Source: Pseudomonadota bacterium
Lineage (GTDB): Bacteria; Pseudomonadota; Alphaproteobacteria; Sphingomonadales; Sphingomonadaceae
DNA length: 57,792 nt
Direction of reading: 5' to 3'
NCBI GenBank assembly: GCA_020160755.1
Contig: JAIUPN010000018.1
Location: 1-57,792, forward strand
Shown: one piece after another, positions 1 to 8,650 of the stretch
Position numbering within the stretch: position 1 is the first letter of the stretch
Layout of the letters: each line of letters opens with the position of its first letter
Position numbers and translations under genes: made by a program
The notes under the pieces: model-generated
What the model was told of the DNA's origin: nothing
What the model saw: only the letters and a program-made list of their open reading frames with translations
The model's database searches: none

Positions 1-106
1 GGCATCAGCCCCCTCGCGTTCGAAGCCAAGGTGGCATAATGAGATAGGTGACCGGCACAAAACCGTTACAAGTCCAGGCACGTCGGTTTCCGTCGGCGGT
101 AAGACG

Positions 107-1303
107 ATGGCCAATCTCGAAACGGCTGTATTCGCCACGATCCAGGCGCTGCCCGACATCCCCGCCTCGGTCGCTGCTATCATCGAAGCCCGCAAGAACG
201 CTGTCCTTCTCGCCGCCTTCGACGATGATGACCCGATCGGTTTCGAGGCATGGCTTTCGTTCGTCGCCAATGCTCTGGTCGTCGCGGAGTCTACGGGCGG
301 ACCATTTTCCGCCGTGACGTGGCCCAGTACGCCGGCGCCCAGCGTCGCCGATCTGCGTTGGCTCGTCGATCGCCTTCGCATGGCGATTTTCGCCGAGTGC
401 GCGCTTTCGCTCCCTGATACGGGGCTGGCCGCGTCCGCTGATGGCATCGTGCCGCATCTTGCATTTCTATCCAAACTCGTGGCTCGCGATAGCAACCTCG
501 GACGCACCCATCTCTTCACGCTCAATTACGACACGCTTTTCGAGCAGGCATTGGAGCTGCTCGGCGTCCAGTATTTTGACGGTTTCACCGGCCGCGCAGC
601 CGGCCGGTTCGACCCTTCCGTTTATGGTTTGGACATCTACTATCCGGGCGAGGTGGCGGAGGGCCGTGTACGGCGCTTCGACAAGTTCCTGCATTTCTAC
701 AAGCTCCACGGCTCGATCCACTGGTTCGAGCAGGGCACCGAGATGCGCGCGCGTCATCCTGATCTGACCCCTTTTCAGACCTACGCCGCCATGACGGCCG
801 AGCAGAAAGCCGCGTCGCTTCTGTCTCTGGTCGGAGGGACGCCTTCGGTCGGGATTCTACCGACCGCGAACAAATTCGCTCAGACGCTTGCGATGCCCTA
901 CGCTCACCTCTTCCGGTCCTTTCAGGTGCGGCTCGGCATCCCCCAGACCTTCCTCCTCGTGCTGGGCTATGGCTTCGGCGACGATCATGTCAGCCGGATC
1001 ATCGAGAATGCGCTCATGAATCCGTCGCTTGTGATGCTGGTAGTCGAACCAAATCCGAACAGTCCGGTGATCGCACGCATCCGGCGATACAAGGATCTCG
1101 GTAAGCGCGCCTTCGTCCTATGTCCGACGACGGATGCCTTCTCAGCAACACCATTCAAGCTCGCGACCTTCGACGACTTTGCGCGAACGGTGATGCCCGA
1201 CGTGCAGTGGCTCGACGACTTCCTTCGCTTGCGCCGCTTCGAAAAGCAGATCGCTTCGTCCGCAACATCAGCCGGAGCGGACACGGAGGGCGCGGATGGA
1301 TAA
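107..1303 (+). CDS. SIR2-like NADase subunit of a SIR2-HerA defence pair (5' end uncertain)
   Basis: SIR2-fold proteins of this kind hydrolyse NAD+ when activated by phage infection, and with HerA they form a defence complex. The SIR2 signature segment FTLNYDTLFE lies near residues 136-145 and the catalytic-type HGS of KLHGSIHW near residue 200. A further motif, LGYGFGDDHV, near residue 287 is typical of SIR2_2 proteins. The family's N-terminal GAGxS nucleotide-binding motif is not seen in this frame. ATG 107 is the only in-frame start in the window, but the frame stays open to the left edge, so the gene may begin outside or be 5'-truncated or frameshifted. The stop overlaps the HerA start by 8 bases. 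SIR2 membership is fairly sure; activity is not. Confidence 0.75.
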   Translation: MANLETAVFATIQALPDIPASVAAIIEARKNAVLLAAFDDDDPIGFEAWLSFVANALVVAESTGGPFSAVTWPSTPAPSVADLRWLVDRLRMAIFAECALSLPDTGLAASADGIVPHLAFLSKLVARDSNLGRTHLFTLNYDTLFEQALELLGVQYFDGFTGRAAGRFDPSVYGLDIYYPGEVAEGRVRRFDKFLHFYKLHGSIHWFEQGTEMRARHPDLTPFQTYAAMTAEQKAASLLSLVGGTPSVGILPTANKFAQTLAMPYAHLFRSFQVRLGIPQTFLLVLGYGFGDDHVSRIIENALMNPSLVMLVVEPNPNSPVIARIRRYKDLGKRAFVLCPTTDAFSATPFKLATFDDFARTVMPDVQWLDDFLRLRRFEKQIASSATSAGADTEGADG

Positions 1304-3290
1304 TCCGCGCCTCGTCGGGCACATCGTGTCGGTTCAAGGCTTCCGAGTGAAGGTCGAATTGCTGCCCGAAACTCGGTCGGCGTTACGCGCCACGCTAGAC
1401 GGCGTGCAGGCGGCCATCGCAATCAACGCCTATCTGACCTTCTCGCTCGGTGCGGGGGAAACGGTCATCGGCATCATCACCGATCTGGAAGCTCGCGAGA
1501 CCTTCGATCCCGGTAGCGGGGACGATCTAAACCTCGAACTGATGAAACCACGCCGCGTTGCCAGCGTACAGCTGCTGGGCACGATCGAGCACAAGGACGA
1601 GGAGCCTACCTTCAGTCCAGGCATCTCGGTGCTGCCAACACTCGACACTCCCGCGGAGATCGGATCGCCGGACATCCTTCGCGCGGTGTTCGAGATACCA
1701 CCGCGGCGCAACAAGCCAGAGGACTATGACGCGAAGGATTTCGATTGCGATCTGAAGATCGGATTCCCGACCGGCCAAGACCGCAACGTCGTGCGGGCCT
1801 CCTATAACGACCTGTTCTCGCGGCCGCTCGCGATCGTGGGCAATACCGGCTCGGGCAAATCCTTCTCGGTGTCGAGCCTGATCCAGAAGGCGATGGCTGC
1901 GCTCGATGGCGCGGCCGAGGAGCCGCACGTCTTCATCCTCGACATCAATGGCGAGTATGCCAAGGCCTTCCCGACGGCTGAAGCGGCGCAACGCTTGCCG
2001 GATCGCATCTACCTCAATGGCAAGGAGTTCAGCCTTCCGCTCTGGTTTCTGAACGCCGAAGAAATCTGTGCGTGGCTGAGCGCGTCGGAGCAAACGCAGG
2101 AGCCCGTGCTGAAAGACTGGTGGGCGATTGCCAAGGGCGGCAGTGCCACCGCCGCCGCCAGCATGGGAGCGTTTCAGAATGGCATGAGCGCGCTCGACCA
2201 GCTCTTGAGCGAACTGACGAAGATCAAGAAGAAGGCAGCCGGCTCCTATTGCGATGCCGTGGTCGGCCACCTCGCCGATACAGACATTGATACAGACCCG
2301 TTCGCTGGCCTGTTTACCGCTCATAGGTCAGCTAACGATTTCAACACCGAGGTCATGAACAATCAGGCCGCCATAGCTGCGGAGGCGGAGAAGCTGAAAG
2401 ACGCGATTCGCGCCAAGATCGTCGGTGGTAGCGGCACGGCGGAGGCCGGTGCACGCACTGCGGACTCTCCGTTGCCGATCGCCCGCGCAACCCTGACCGA
2501 TCCATCGCTTATCAATCGGGCCGTATCCAAGGAGGATACGTTTCGCGTCGATGCCCACCTGACGACGTTGAAGCTGCGGCTGAAAACCCGCCTCGACGAC
2601 AAGCGATGGCGCGCCTTCCTCAACTATGAGGAGACCGATACGAAGATCGAGAAGCTGTCCTCATGGTTCGCACGCTTCGGGCTTGGTGCTGCAACGGGAC
2701 CGAAAGTCTCGGTGCTCGACCTGTCAATGTTGAGCAACGAGGTTCTTCCCTATGCTTGCGCGGTGATCGGGCGGGTGTTGCTGGAGGCGCGTGAGCGCCT
2801 GCCCGCAGCCTCGCGCTATAAGCATCCGTGGGTGCTTGTTCTCGAAGAGGCGCACAACTATGCCCGCCCGGCCCGCTCAGACGAGGATCGCGGTCATCGC
2901 CTAGCGCGGTTGACATACGAGCGCATCGCCAAAGAGGGGCGCAAATTCGGCCTTTCACTCATCATCGCCAGCCAGCGGCCGAGCGAGATCAGCCAGACGA
3001 TCATCAGCCAGTGCGCCAACTTTATCAGCCATCGCCTACAAAATCCTGACGATATCGACCATTTCCGGCGCATCATTCCAATGCAGGCGAGACGGCTGCT
3101 CGATCAGGTGACTATCCTGTCGTCAGGCGAGGCAATCGTATTCGGTAGCGCCTTTCATATTCCGACGCGGGTTCAATTCGACCGGCCTCAACCCGGCCCT
3201 TATAGTCAGACGGCCGCGCCCTATCATGAGTGGCGCAAGGAACAGAATCCGTTCCCGCTGTCGCAGGTCATCGATGCGTGGGGTGCCTGA
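1296..3290 (+). CDS. herA: HerA-like hexameric ATPase/translocase (DUF87), partner of SIR2
   Basis: HerA proteins are hexameric DNA-translocating ATPases. In SIR2-HerA defence the hexamer assembles with SIR2 and stimulates NAD depletion. The 664-residue protein has an N-terminal beta-barrel-like HAS region (about residues 1-90), a Walker A motif GNTGSGKS near residue 182, a Walker B with paired acids (VLVLEEAH) near residue 513, and the HerA/VirB4-type segment GRKFGLSLIIASQRP followed by an arginine-bearing end. No nuclease domain is visible. Start ATG 1296 overlaps the SIR2 gene, so the two are translationally coupled. Length matches defence-associated HerA proteins. The function is inferred from the pair, not from this gene alone. 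Confidence 0.88.
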   Translation: MDNPRLVGHIVSVQGFRVKVELLPETRSALRATLDGVQAAIAINAYLTFSLGAGETVIGIITDLEARETFDPGSGDDLNLELMKPRRVASVQLLGTIEHKDEEPTFSPGISVLPTLDTPAEIGSPDILRAVFEIPPRRNKPEDYDAKDFDCDLKIGFPTGQDRNVVRASYNDLFSRPLAIVGNTGSGKSFSVSSLIQKAMAALDGAAEEPHVFILDINGEYAKAFPTAEAAQRLPDRIYLNGKEFSLPLWFLNAEEICAWLSASEQTQEPVLKDWWAIAKGGSATAAASMGAFQNGMSALDQLLSELTKIKKKAAGSYCDAVVGHLADTDIDTDPFAGLFTAHRSANDFNTEVMNNQAAIAAEAEKLKDAIRAKIVGGSGTAEAGARTADSPLPIARATLTDPSLINRAVSKEDTFRVDAHLTTLKLRLKTRLDDKRWRAFLNYEETDTKIEKLSSWFARFGLGAATGPKVSVLDLSMLSNEVLPYACAVIGRVLLEARERLPAASRYKHPWVLVLEEAHNYARPARSDEDRGHRLARLTYERIAKEGRKFGLSLIIASQRPSEISQTIISQCANFISHRLQNPDDIDHFRRIIPMQARRLLDQVTILSSGEAIVFGSAFHIPTRVQFDRPQPGPYSQTAAPYHEWRKEQNPFPLSQVIDAWGA

Positions 3291-3632
3291 CGCGCAGGTT
3301 TCGCCAGCCCTGCTCATGGCATTGTGCAGCGGCTCATTTCAAAACACTAGAAATGGGGACCACCTAGGCGAACAGGCCGCTGCCCTCTACGGCGACAATC
3401 GGCGGAGAAAGACGCTACACGGTGGCCCAATCATAGTGCGATAGCGTAGGTATAGTGCCCATCCTCATCGGGCGTGGCCCGCCATCGAAAATAGCTGAAC
3501 AGAATGATTCGGGGACGAAGCAGCCCCCGGGAATAAGCATTCGGGTTTTCAGAAGACGGCGACCGGCGCGAAAGTCCATCGCGTGTTAACCAACCGAAGC
3601 TACAGTAGCGACCGAAAGCGGTTCGGGGCTGA
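3291..3632. other. Gene-free spacer between the defence pair and the E1/acyltransferase operon
   Basis: I see no convincing gene in these 342 bases. Short open frames on both strands lack a good ribosome binding site and family-like sequence. No obvious terminator hairpin with a T-run was found. It may hold the promoter of the following five-gene operon and mark the right border of the defence locus. Confidence 0.5.
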
Positions 3633-3638
3633 TTGTCG

Positions 3639-4580
3639 ATGATCAAATTTATCAGAGCGCTTCGGCGCCGACGACTGCTCCTTCAATTTCGCGCCTCGCC
3701 GGAGCATGTCGTCCACATCTACGAGCGCCCCGGAGAATGCCTGCCCCCGGACGATCTCGAACGGTTGATCGACCAGTGCCGCATCGTCGTGCGTGCATGC
3801 CTCGACGGACGCGATCTGGATTATGGCCTGTTCGCGCCGGGCAGCAGCGCCTGGTCGCGCAGCGTCATAACGCTCGTCTGCCGGAGCAGCGACGGCGCGC
3901 CCGTCGCGTTCAATGCGATGCCCCAGCTTGCGGTGACACGCGCAGGACGTGAAGAGCATGTGTTGCACCTCGGGCTGGTGATGGTCGACCCTGCCGAGCG
4001 CAGCGGCGGGCTGTCATGGATTCTCTATGGCCTGACCTGCTTCGCGCTCTTCCTGCGTGGCGGGCTTCGTCCGCTGTGGGTCAGCAGCGTAACGCAGGTG
4101 CCCGCCGTCGTCGGCATGGTCGCCGAGACGTTCAACAACATCTATCCGGCGCAACAGGGCACGCCCCAGAGTTTCGCGCACCGCCATCTCGCGCACCAGA
4201 TCATGCAGCGCCACCGCGCCGCCTTTGGCGTCGGCGAGGATGCGGGTTTCGACGCCGAGCGCCAGGTTATCACCAACGCCTATACCGGCGGGTCGGACAA
4301 TCTGAAAAAGAGCTTCGATATCGCCGCAAAGCACCGGATCGAAAGCTATAACAAATATTGCGCCGCCGCGCTCGACTATGGCCGCGGCGACGATGTGCTG
4401 CAGATCGGCACGATCGACCTTCGCGCCGGGCAGCGCTTCCTGTCGCGCAGCATCCCGCGCAGCGCGCTGCCCCAGCTCGCGGTGCAGGCGCTTGTGCTTG
4501 CAACCGGCGCGGTGATCGCGCCGCTGATCCAGTGGCTCGACGCGAGCACGCCCTTTGGACGATTGAGACCGGCCCGATGA
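3639..4580 (+). CDS. GNAT-like acyltransferase, first gene of the E1-like operon
   Basis: This 313-residue protein is not one I can name. The stretch HLGLVMVDPAERSGGLS near residue 110 resembles the acyl-CoA binding segment of GNAT acyltransferases (valine-x-proline, then basic and glycine-rich), and the N-terminus is strongly basic (IRALRRRRLL). The C-terminus has a hydrophobic stretch near residues 285-300. ATG 3639 is preferred over TTG 3633, though the ribosome binding site is weak. The stop overlaps the next start as ATGA. A role in moving an acyl group onto a small molecule, as in N-acyl amino acid or acyl-homoserine lactone synthases, is inference only. Confidence 0.5.
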   Translation: MIKFIRALRRRRLLLQFRASPEHVVHIYERPGECLPPDDLERLIDQCRIVVRACLDGRDLDYGLFAPGSSAWSRSVITLVCRSSDGAPVAFNAMPQLAVTRAGREEHVLHLGLVMVDPAERSGGLSWILYGLTCFALFLRGGLRPLWVSSVTQVPAVVGMVAETFNNIYPAQQGTPQSFAHRHLAHQIMQRHRAAFGVGEDAGFDAERQVITNAYTGGSDNLKKSFDIAAKHRIESYNKYCAAALDYGRGDDVLQIGTIDLRAGQRFLSRSIPRSALPQLAVQALVLATGAVIAPLIQWLDASTPFGRLRPAR

Positions 4581-5449
4581 CCGATTTTGCCTATGCCGAG
4601 ATGACCACGCGCAACCGCGGCTTCGTGACGGAAACCGAGCAGGAAAAGCTGCGCGCGGCCACCGTCTTCATCCCCGGAGTCGGCGGCATGGGCGGCGCGG
4701 CCTTCATGGCGCTGGTGCGCGCGGGCGTCGGGCGCTTCATCATCGCCGACATCGACGTGTTCGAGGTATCGAATCTCAACCGCCAGCTATTCAGCCGCGC
4801 CGACACGATCGGCCGCCCCAAGGTGGAGGCCGCACGCGATCTGGCGCTCGAGATCAATCCCGAACTCGTCATCGAGGCGCTCGGCGGCGAATGGACCGAC
4901 GCGCTCGACCGCATTCTGCCCACCGCCGCGGTCGTCATCAACGGCACCGACGATGCCGCCGCGGGAGCGGAGCTTTACCGCAAGGCGCGGACGCACGGGC
5001 GGACGCTGATCGACGCCTATGCCTCCCCCCTCCCCTCGGTCACCGTGGTGCGCCCGCACGATCCCCGGATCGAGGAGCGGCTCGGCTATCCGACCTGCGG
5101 CGTCGACTGGCGCGCGATCGACCGCGACATGGCAGTCGAGTGCCTGATGCGCGAGATCGAATATGTGCTGACGCACAGCTCGAGTCACAAATATGTCGAT
5201 CTGGATGTCGCGGCCGAGGTCGCGGCAGGAAAAAGATCGCGCTTCTCCTTTTCGACCATGGTGACCGAAGCGGGGACGATGATGGCCGAGGAAGCAATCC
5301 GCGTCATCCTCGCCCGCCCCGGCGGCACCGACTGTCGCGGCTATTTCTTCAACCCGCATGCGGTGAAGATCGAAAGGCCGCTGCCCGTCCCTGTGGCGGC
5401 GATGAAGGGCTGGCTGGTCCGCCGCTTCATGAAGAAGCTGATGGGATGA
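4577..5449 (+). CDS. E1-like adenylating enzyme (ThiF/MoeB/HesA family)
   Basis: ThiF-family enzymes adenylate a carboxylate, usually the C-terminal glycine of a ubiquitin-like sulfur carrier or a peptide. This 290-residue protein keeps the core: GVGGMGG at residues 34-40, an acidic beta-strand end DIDVFEVSNLNRQ at 58-70 with the conserved Asn-Arg-Gln, Lys82 in GRPK, and the NGTDD aspartates near 121-125. The zinc-binding CxxC pairs of MoeB/ThiF are not seen; isolated cysteines occur in YPTCG and VECL. ATG 4577 lies in an ATGA overlap with the upstream gene. No ubiquitin-like partner is encoded nearby, so the substrate is unknown. The fused homologue I recall is mycobacterial Rv1355c (MoeY), which combines ThiF and nitroreductase-like parts. 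Confidence 0.85.
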   Translation: MTDFAYAEMTTRNRGFVTETEQEKLRAATVFIPGVGGMGGAAFMALVRAGVGRFIIADIDVFEVSNLNRQLFSRADTIGRPKVEAARDLALEINPELVIEALGGEWTDALDRILPTAAVVINGTDDAAAGAELYRKARTHGRTLIDAYASPLPSVTVVRPHDPRIEERLGYPTCGVDWRAIDRDMAVECLMREIEYVLTHSSSHKYVDLDVAAEVAAGKRSRFSFSTMVTEAGTMMAEEAIRVILARPGGTDCRGYFFNPHAVKIERPLPVPVAAMKGWLVRRFMKKLMG

Positions 5450-6585
5450 CGCTGCCCGCCGCAACCCTGCTGACGCTGATCGCGCTCGCGGCGACGCTCG
5501 TCGCACGGCGCGGGATCGCCGCAGCCGCACGGCGATCGCCGGTCGCCGCCCGGCTGCGGCTGGTCTATGGGCTGACCGGGATCTTGTTGGCGCTGCGCCT
5601 GCTCTACACAGCCTGGCCCGTCGCGCCGGTCGCCGCCACCGTCATGATCGCCGCCGCCTGGTTGCCCGTAGCGGTACTCAGGCTCGCTGAGGAACTGGTA
5701 AGGCGTCACGCGTCGCGCCTCGTCAAATTCGCCGCGCTCGGCGGCGCGCTCGCCTTCACCTTTCTCGCGGTCACGCTCGGCCTTGTCTGGAGCGAAGCGG
5801 CAATCATCGCGCTCGCAGCTTTCCAGTCGCTCGCGATCGTCGCGGTGATCGCATTGCTGCTCGGTGGACGACATGATGTTACGGTCGCCGAAAAGCAGGC
5901 GGCCGATCTGTTCACGGTTGCCCTGCTGCTCACGATTCCGCTCGTCCTCACCGATTTCCAGCGCATCTTTCCCGACTTGCCCGTGCGCGGCGGCAGTTTC
6001 GCCGTGCTGATCCTCATCCTCGCGACCTCGCGGCTCGTCGCCGGCGAAGGACGGCCGCGGCAATTGTTCGCCGATATCGCCCTCGCGTTCGGCGGTGGGG
6101 GCATCGCCGCGCTCGCGCTGGCGAACTTGCCGCTGACGGGCGCGCAGGCGCTGCCCGTTGTCGCGTGCGCTATCGCCGGCGCCGCGCTGCTCCTGTTGAT
6201 CGAACGCTTCGCGCGCGACGACGCCTCCGCGCCCGATCTCCTTTCGGCGCTCGCAGCATCGCCGCACCATCGCAGCGCGATGCTCGCGGCGCACCCGCTC
6301 CTCGATCGCGGGGTCGTCGTCGAAGGCGACGGGCTTGCCGATTATCCGCCCGCGCTCGTCGGACGGCTCGCCGAGCACCGGCTGGTCAGCGGAGCAATGG
6401 CGCGTCACGACCCGATGCTCGGCGAAGCCGCGATCGACCTGCTTGGCCGCCACGCCGCAAGTCACCTGATGCGGCTATCGCAGAACCCGCCGCGCTTCCT
6501 TGCAATCTCGGCCGGCGGCCTTGCCGAAACCACGCTCGACGAGGAACTCGAAATCGCCGCGCGGCTCATCGAGGGGGCGGCATGA
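5446..6585 (+). CDS. Polytopic membrane protein of the E1-like operon, function unknown
   Basis: The 379-residue protein has roughly eight to ten hydrophobic helices spread over residues 1-260, then a soluble C-terminal region of about 120 residues rich in His, Arg and Leu (for example HHRSAMLAAH). I do not recognise a family. It begins at ATG 5446, overlapping the E1-like gene by four bases, and its own stop overlaps the next start. Its place inside a biosynthesis-like operon would fit an exporter or a membrane platform, but nothing in the sequence proves transport. Confidence 0.65.
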   Translation: MTLPAATLLTLIALAATLVARRGIAAAARRSPVAARLRLVYGLTGILLALRLLYTAWPVAPVAATVMIAAAWLPVAVLRLAEELVRRHASRLVKFAALGGALAFTFLAVTLGLVWSEAAIIALAAFQSLAIVAVIALLLGGRHDVTVAEKQAADLFTVALLLTIPLVLTDFQRIFPDLPVRGGSFAVLILILATSRLVAGEGRPRQLFADIALAFGGGGIAALALANLPLTGAQALPVVACAIAGAALLLLIERFARDDASAPDLLSALAASPHHRSAMLAAHPLLDRGVVVEGDGLADYPPALVGRLAEHRLVSGAMARHDPMLGEAAIDLLGRHAASHLMRLSQNPPRFLAISAGGLAETTLDEELEIAARLIEGAA

Positions 6586-7676
6586 GCATCGAATTGCGCA
6601 CGGACGATGTCGATGCCTTTTTCGAGGCGCCGTTTCACGCCTATGATGCGTCGGTCGGTTACGTCTCGCCGCTCAAGAGCGACATCGTCCATATGCTGGA
6701 CCGCGACAAGAACCCGCTATGGACCGCGGGCAATCCCTTTCGCTTCTGGACCGCGCATCGCGGCGGCCGCCCGATCGGACGCATCGTCGCACATGTCCAT
6801 GGCCAGTCGAATAGGGCGCATGGCTGGAACCGCGCGCAATTCGGTTTCTTCGACTGCGCCGACGACCCGGAAGCCGCTGCGGCATTGCTCGGCGCGGCGG
6901 AGGATTTCGCCCGTACACAGGGCCTTTCCGAGCTGGCGGGCAATTTCAACCTCACCGCGATGCAGCAATGCGGGGTCATGACAGGCGGCTTCGGGCGCCG
7001 CGCCTATACCGACATGGTCGTCGGCGCGCCGCATGTCCCGCGCCTGCTCGAAGCCAATGGCTTCGAGGCCATATTCCCGATGACGACCTTCGAGCTCGAC
7101 CTTGCGCACGCCGCGCTGCCCGACGAGGCCGCGGCGACGGGCGCGGCTTTCGGTTTCGCGCCGATCGAGAAGCGCAGCTTTCCCGAGCGGATGGAGGAAG
7201 CGCGCGCGGTGCTCAACGACGGCTTCGCCGACAACCCGATGTTCGTGCCGCTGACCGAAGCGGAGTTCCTGTTTCAGGCGGGCGAAATGAGCAGCATTCT
7301 CGACCCGCGGCTATCATCGGTGCTGATCGAGGGGGGACGCCCGGTCGGCACGATCATCTGCATTCCCGATCTCAACGGTTTGCTCGCAGCGACCCGCTCG
7401 CGCATCGGCCTTTCGACCCCCTGGCATTATCTGCGCTTTCGCCTGAAGCGGCGGCGCGCGGTGATCATTTTCTATTCGGTCGTGCGCGACCGTCACGGGC
7501 GCGGGCTGATGGGCGCGATGCTCGCGCGAACGATCCGCCGCCTCCGCGAAGCGGGCTATGAACAGCTCGGCATCACCTGGATCGCCGACGCGAACAAGGC
7601 GAGCCTGCGGCAGATGGAAAAGCTCGGCGCCGAGCCGCTGCATCATTTGAATCTGTTCCGGAAGACATGGGCATGA
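6582..7676 (+). CDS. GNAT-family N-acyltransferase (364 aa)
   Basis: The last third is a recognisable GNAT fold: VVRDRHGRGLMGAML near residues 299-313 is the acyl-CoA pyrophosphate loop, and IADANKASLRQMEKLGAEP near 335-353 is the usual Asn/Ser-Leu-x-x-x-x-Lys-Leu-Gly ending. The N-terminal 200 residues are a divergent, possibly duplicated GNAT half (ELAGNFNLTAM, GGFGRRAYTDMV). This matches the large uncharacterised GNAT proteins of proteobacteria. It starts at ATG 6582 in an ATGA overlap and ends in another. With the first operon gene it gives the cluster two acyltransferase-like proteins. Acyl donor and acceptor are unknown. Confidence 0.75.
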   Translation: MSIELRTDDVDAFFEAPFHAYDASVGYVSPLKSDIVHMLDRDKNPLWTAGNPFRFWTAHRGGRPIGRIVAHVHGQSNRAHGWNRAQFGFFDCADDPEAAAALLGAAEDFARTQGLSELAGNFNLTAMQQCGVMTGGFGRRAYTDMVVGAPHVPRLLEANGFEAIFPMTTFELDLAHAALPDEAAATGAAFGFAPIEKRSFPERMEEARAVLNDGFADNPMFVPLTEAEFLFQAGEMSSILDPRLSSVLIEGGRPVGTIICIPDLNGLLAATRSRIGLSTPWHYLRFRLKRRRAVIIFYSVVRDRHGRGLMGAMLARTIRRLREAGYEQLGITWIADANKASLRQMEKLGAEPLHHLNLFRKTWA

Positions 7677-8650
7677 CCGAACTTCCGCTTTACCAGCTCG
7701 TCGAAGCTACGATCGCGGCGCCCAGCGTCCATAACGTCCAGCCGGCGCGCTGGCGGATCGCAGGCGATGCGCTGCTCTTGTTCGAGGATATGTCGCGCCG
7801 GCTGGCGGTTGGCGACCCGACGGGCAACGACGCTGCCATCAGCCTCGGCGCCGCGGCGGAGGGGCTGCGCCTCGCCGCGTCGCGCGGGGGGCTGACCGCA
7901 ATCGAAAGCCGGTCGGCACTGCCCGCGGCGACCGACGCGCTCCGCCCGGTCGCGCGGTTTCGCTTCGAGCCGGAGGCGGCGATCGACCCGCTCGCCGAGT
8001 GGCTCGATCAACGTGCGTCCTGGCGCGGCAGTTTCCTGCCCCCGACCGAAGCGGACCGGACCGCGGCCGCTGCGCTCGAAGCCGATGACGCGCGCGTCGT
8101 CGTCGAACCCGCCGCGCTCGCCGCACTTGCGAACGACTTCGACCGCGCAAGCTATGGCTTTACACGCCGGCGCGATTTTCGCGGCGAACTGCGCAGCTGG
8201 ATGCGGCTGGGGCGCAGTCATCCGCTTTGGTCGAACGACGGCCTCAACGCCGAGGCGATGGCGCTGTCGCGCGTCGAGGCGGTCGGCGCCGGGCTCGTGC
8301 TGGGCCCGTTGTTCGGATTGCTCGAAAAGCTCGGGCTTGCCCGCATCCTGCTTGCAGAGGGCAGCAAGGTCGAGCGTGGTGTGGCGGTGATCCTGTTCCA
8401 TCGACCGGCGGACGAAGGCCCTTATGAAAGCGGCCGCCATTTCCACCGCCTGTGGCTCGCGATCGAGCGTGCGGGGTTCGGCGCCGCCGTGCTCGCGGCG
8501 CTCGCCGACGACCGCGAAGCCGCGGGCGAGATCAGCGCCACGCACAATATTCCGTCCGGGCACCGGCTGGTCAGCGCCTTTCGCATCGGGCGCCGTTCGG
8601 GTCCCGGCTATCCGCGTGCGCGCCTGCCGCTGTCCTCGGTGCTAGTCTAA
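7673..8650 (+). CDS. Acg-type nitroreductase-fold protein (FMN-binding homologue)
   Basis: The N-terminal motif APSVHNVQP at residues 16-24 is the signature of the Acg/Rv2032 branch of the nitroreductase superfamily, which binds FMN in a closed site and is thought to sequester or use flavin rather than reduce nitro compounds. A C-terminal GHRLVSAFRIG segment with basic residues fits the fold. Start ATG 7673 is chosen over ATG 7667 because it makes the same ATGA overlap seen at every junction of this operon. The 325-residue product closes the five-gene set. Its end overlaps the stop of the convergent cytochrome gene. Oxidation or dehydrogenation of the operon's product is a guess. Confidence 0.72.
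   Translation: MTELPLYQLVEATIAAPSVHNVQPARWRIAGDALLLFEDMSRRLAVGDPTGNDAAISLGAAAEGLRLAASRGGLTAIESRSALPAATDALRPVARFRFEPEAAIDPLAEWLDQRASWRGSFLPPTEADRTAAAALEADDARVVVEPAALAALANDFDRASYGFTRRRDFRGELRSWMRLGRSHPLWSNDGLNAEAMALSRVEAVGAGLVLGPLFGLLEKLGLARILLAEGSKVERGVAVILFHRPADEGPYESGRHFHRLWLAIERAGFGAAVLAALADDREAAGEISATHNIPSGHRLVSAFRIGRRSGPGYPRARLPLSSVLV

Noticed and set aside
3431..3646. A 71-codon minus-strand frame in the 3291-3632 spacer, ending near 3431
   Set aside because: No ribosome binding site or family-like residues; probably chance.
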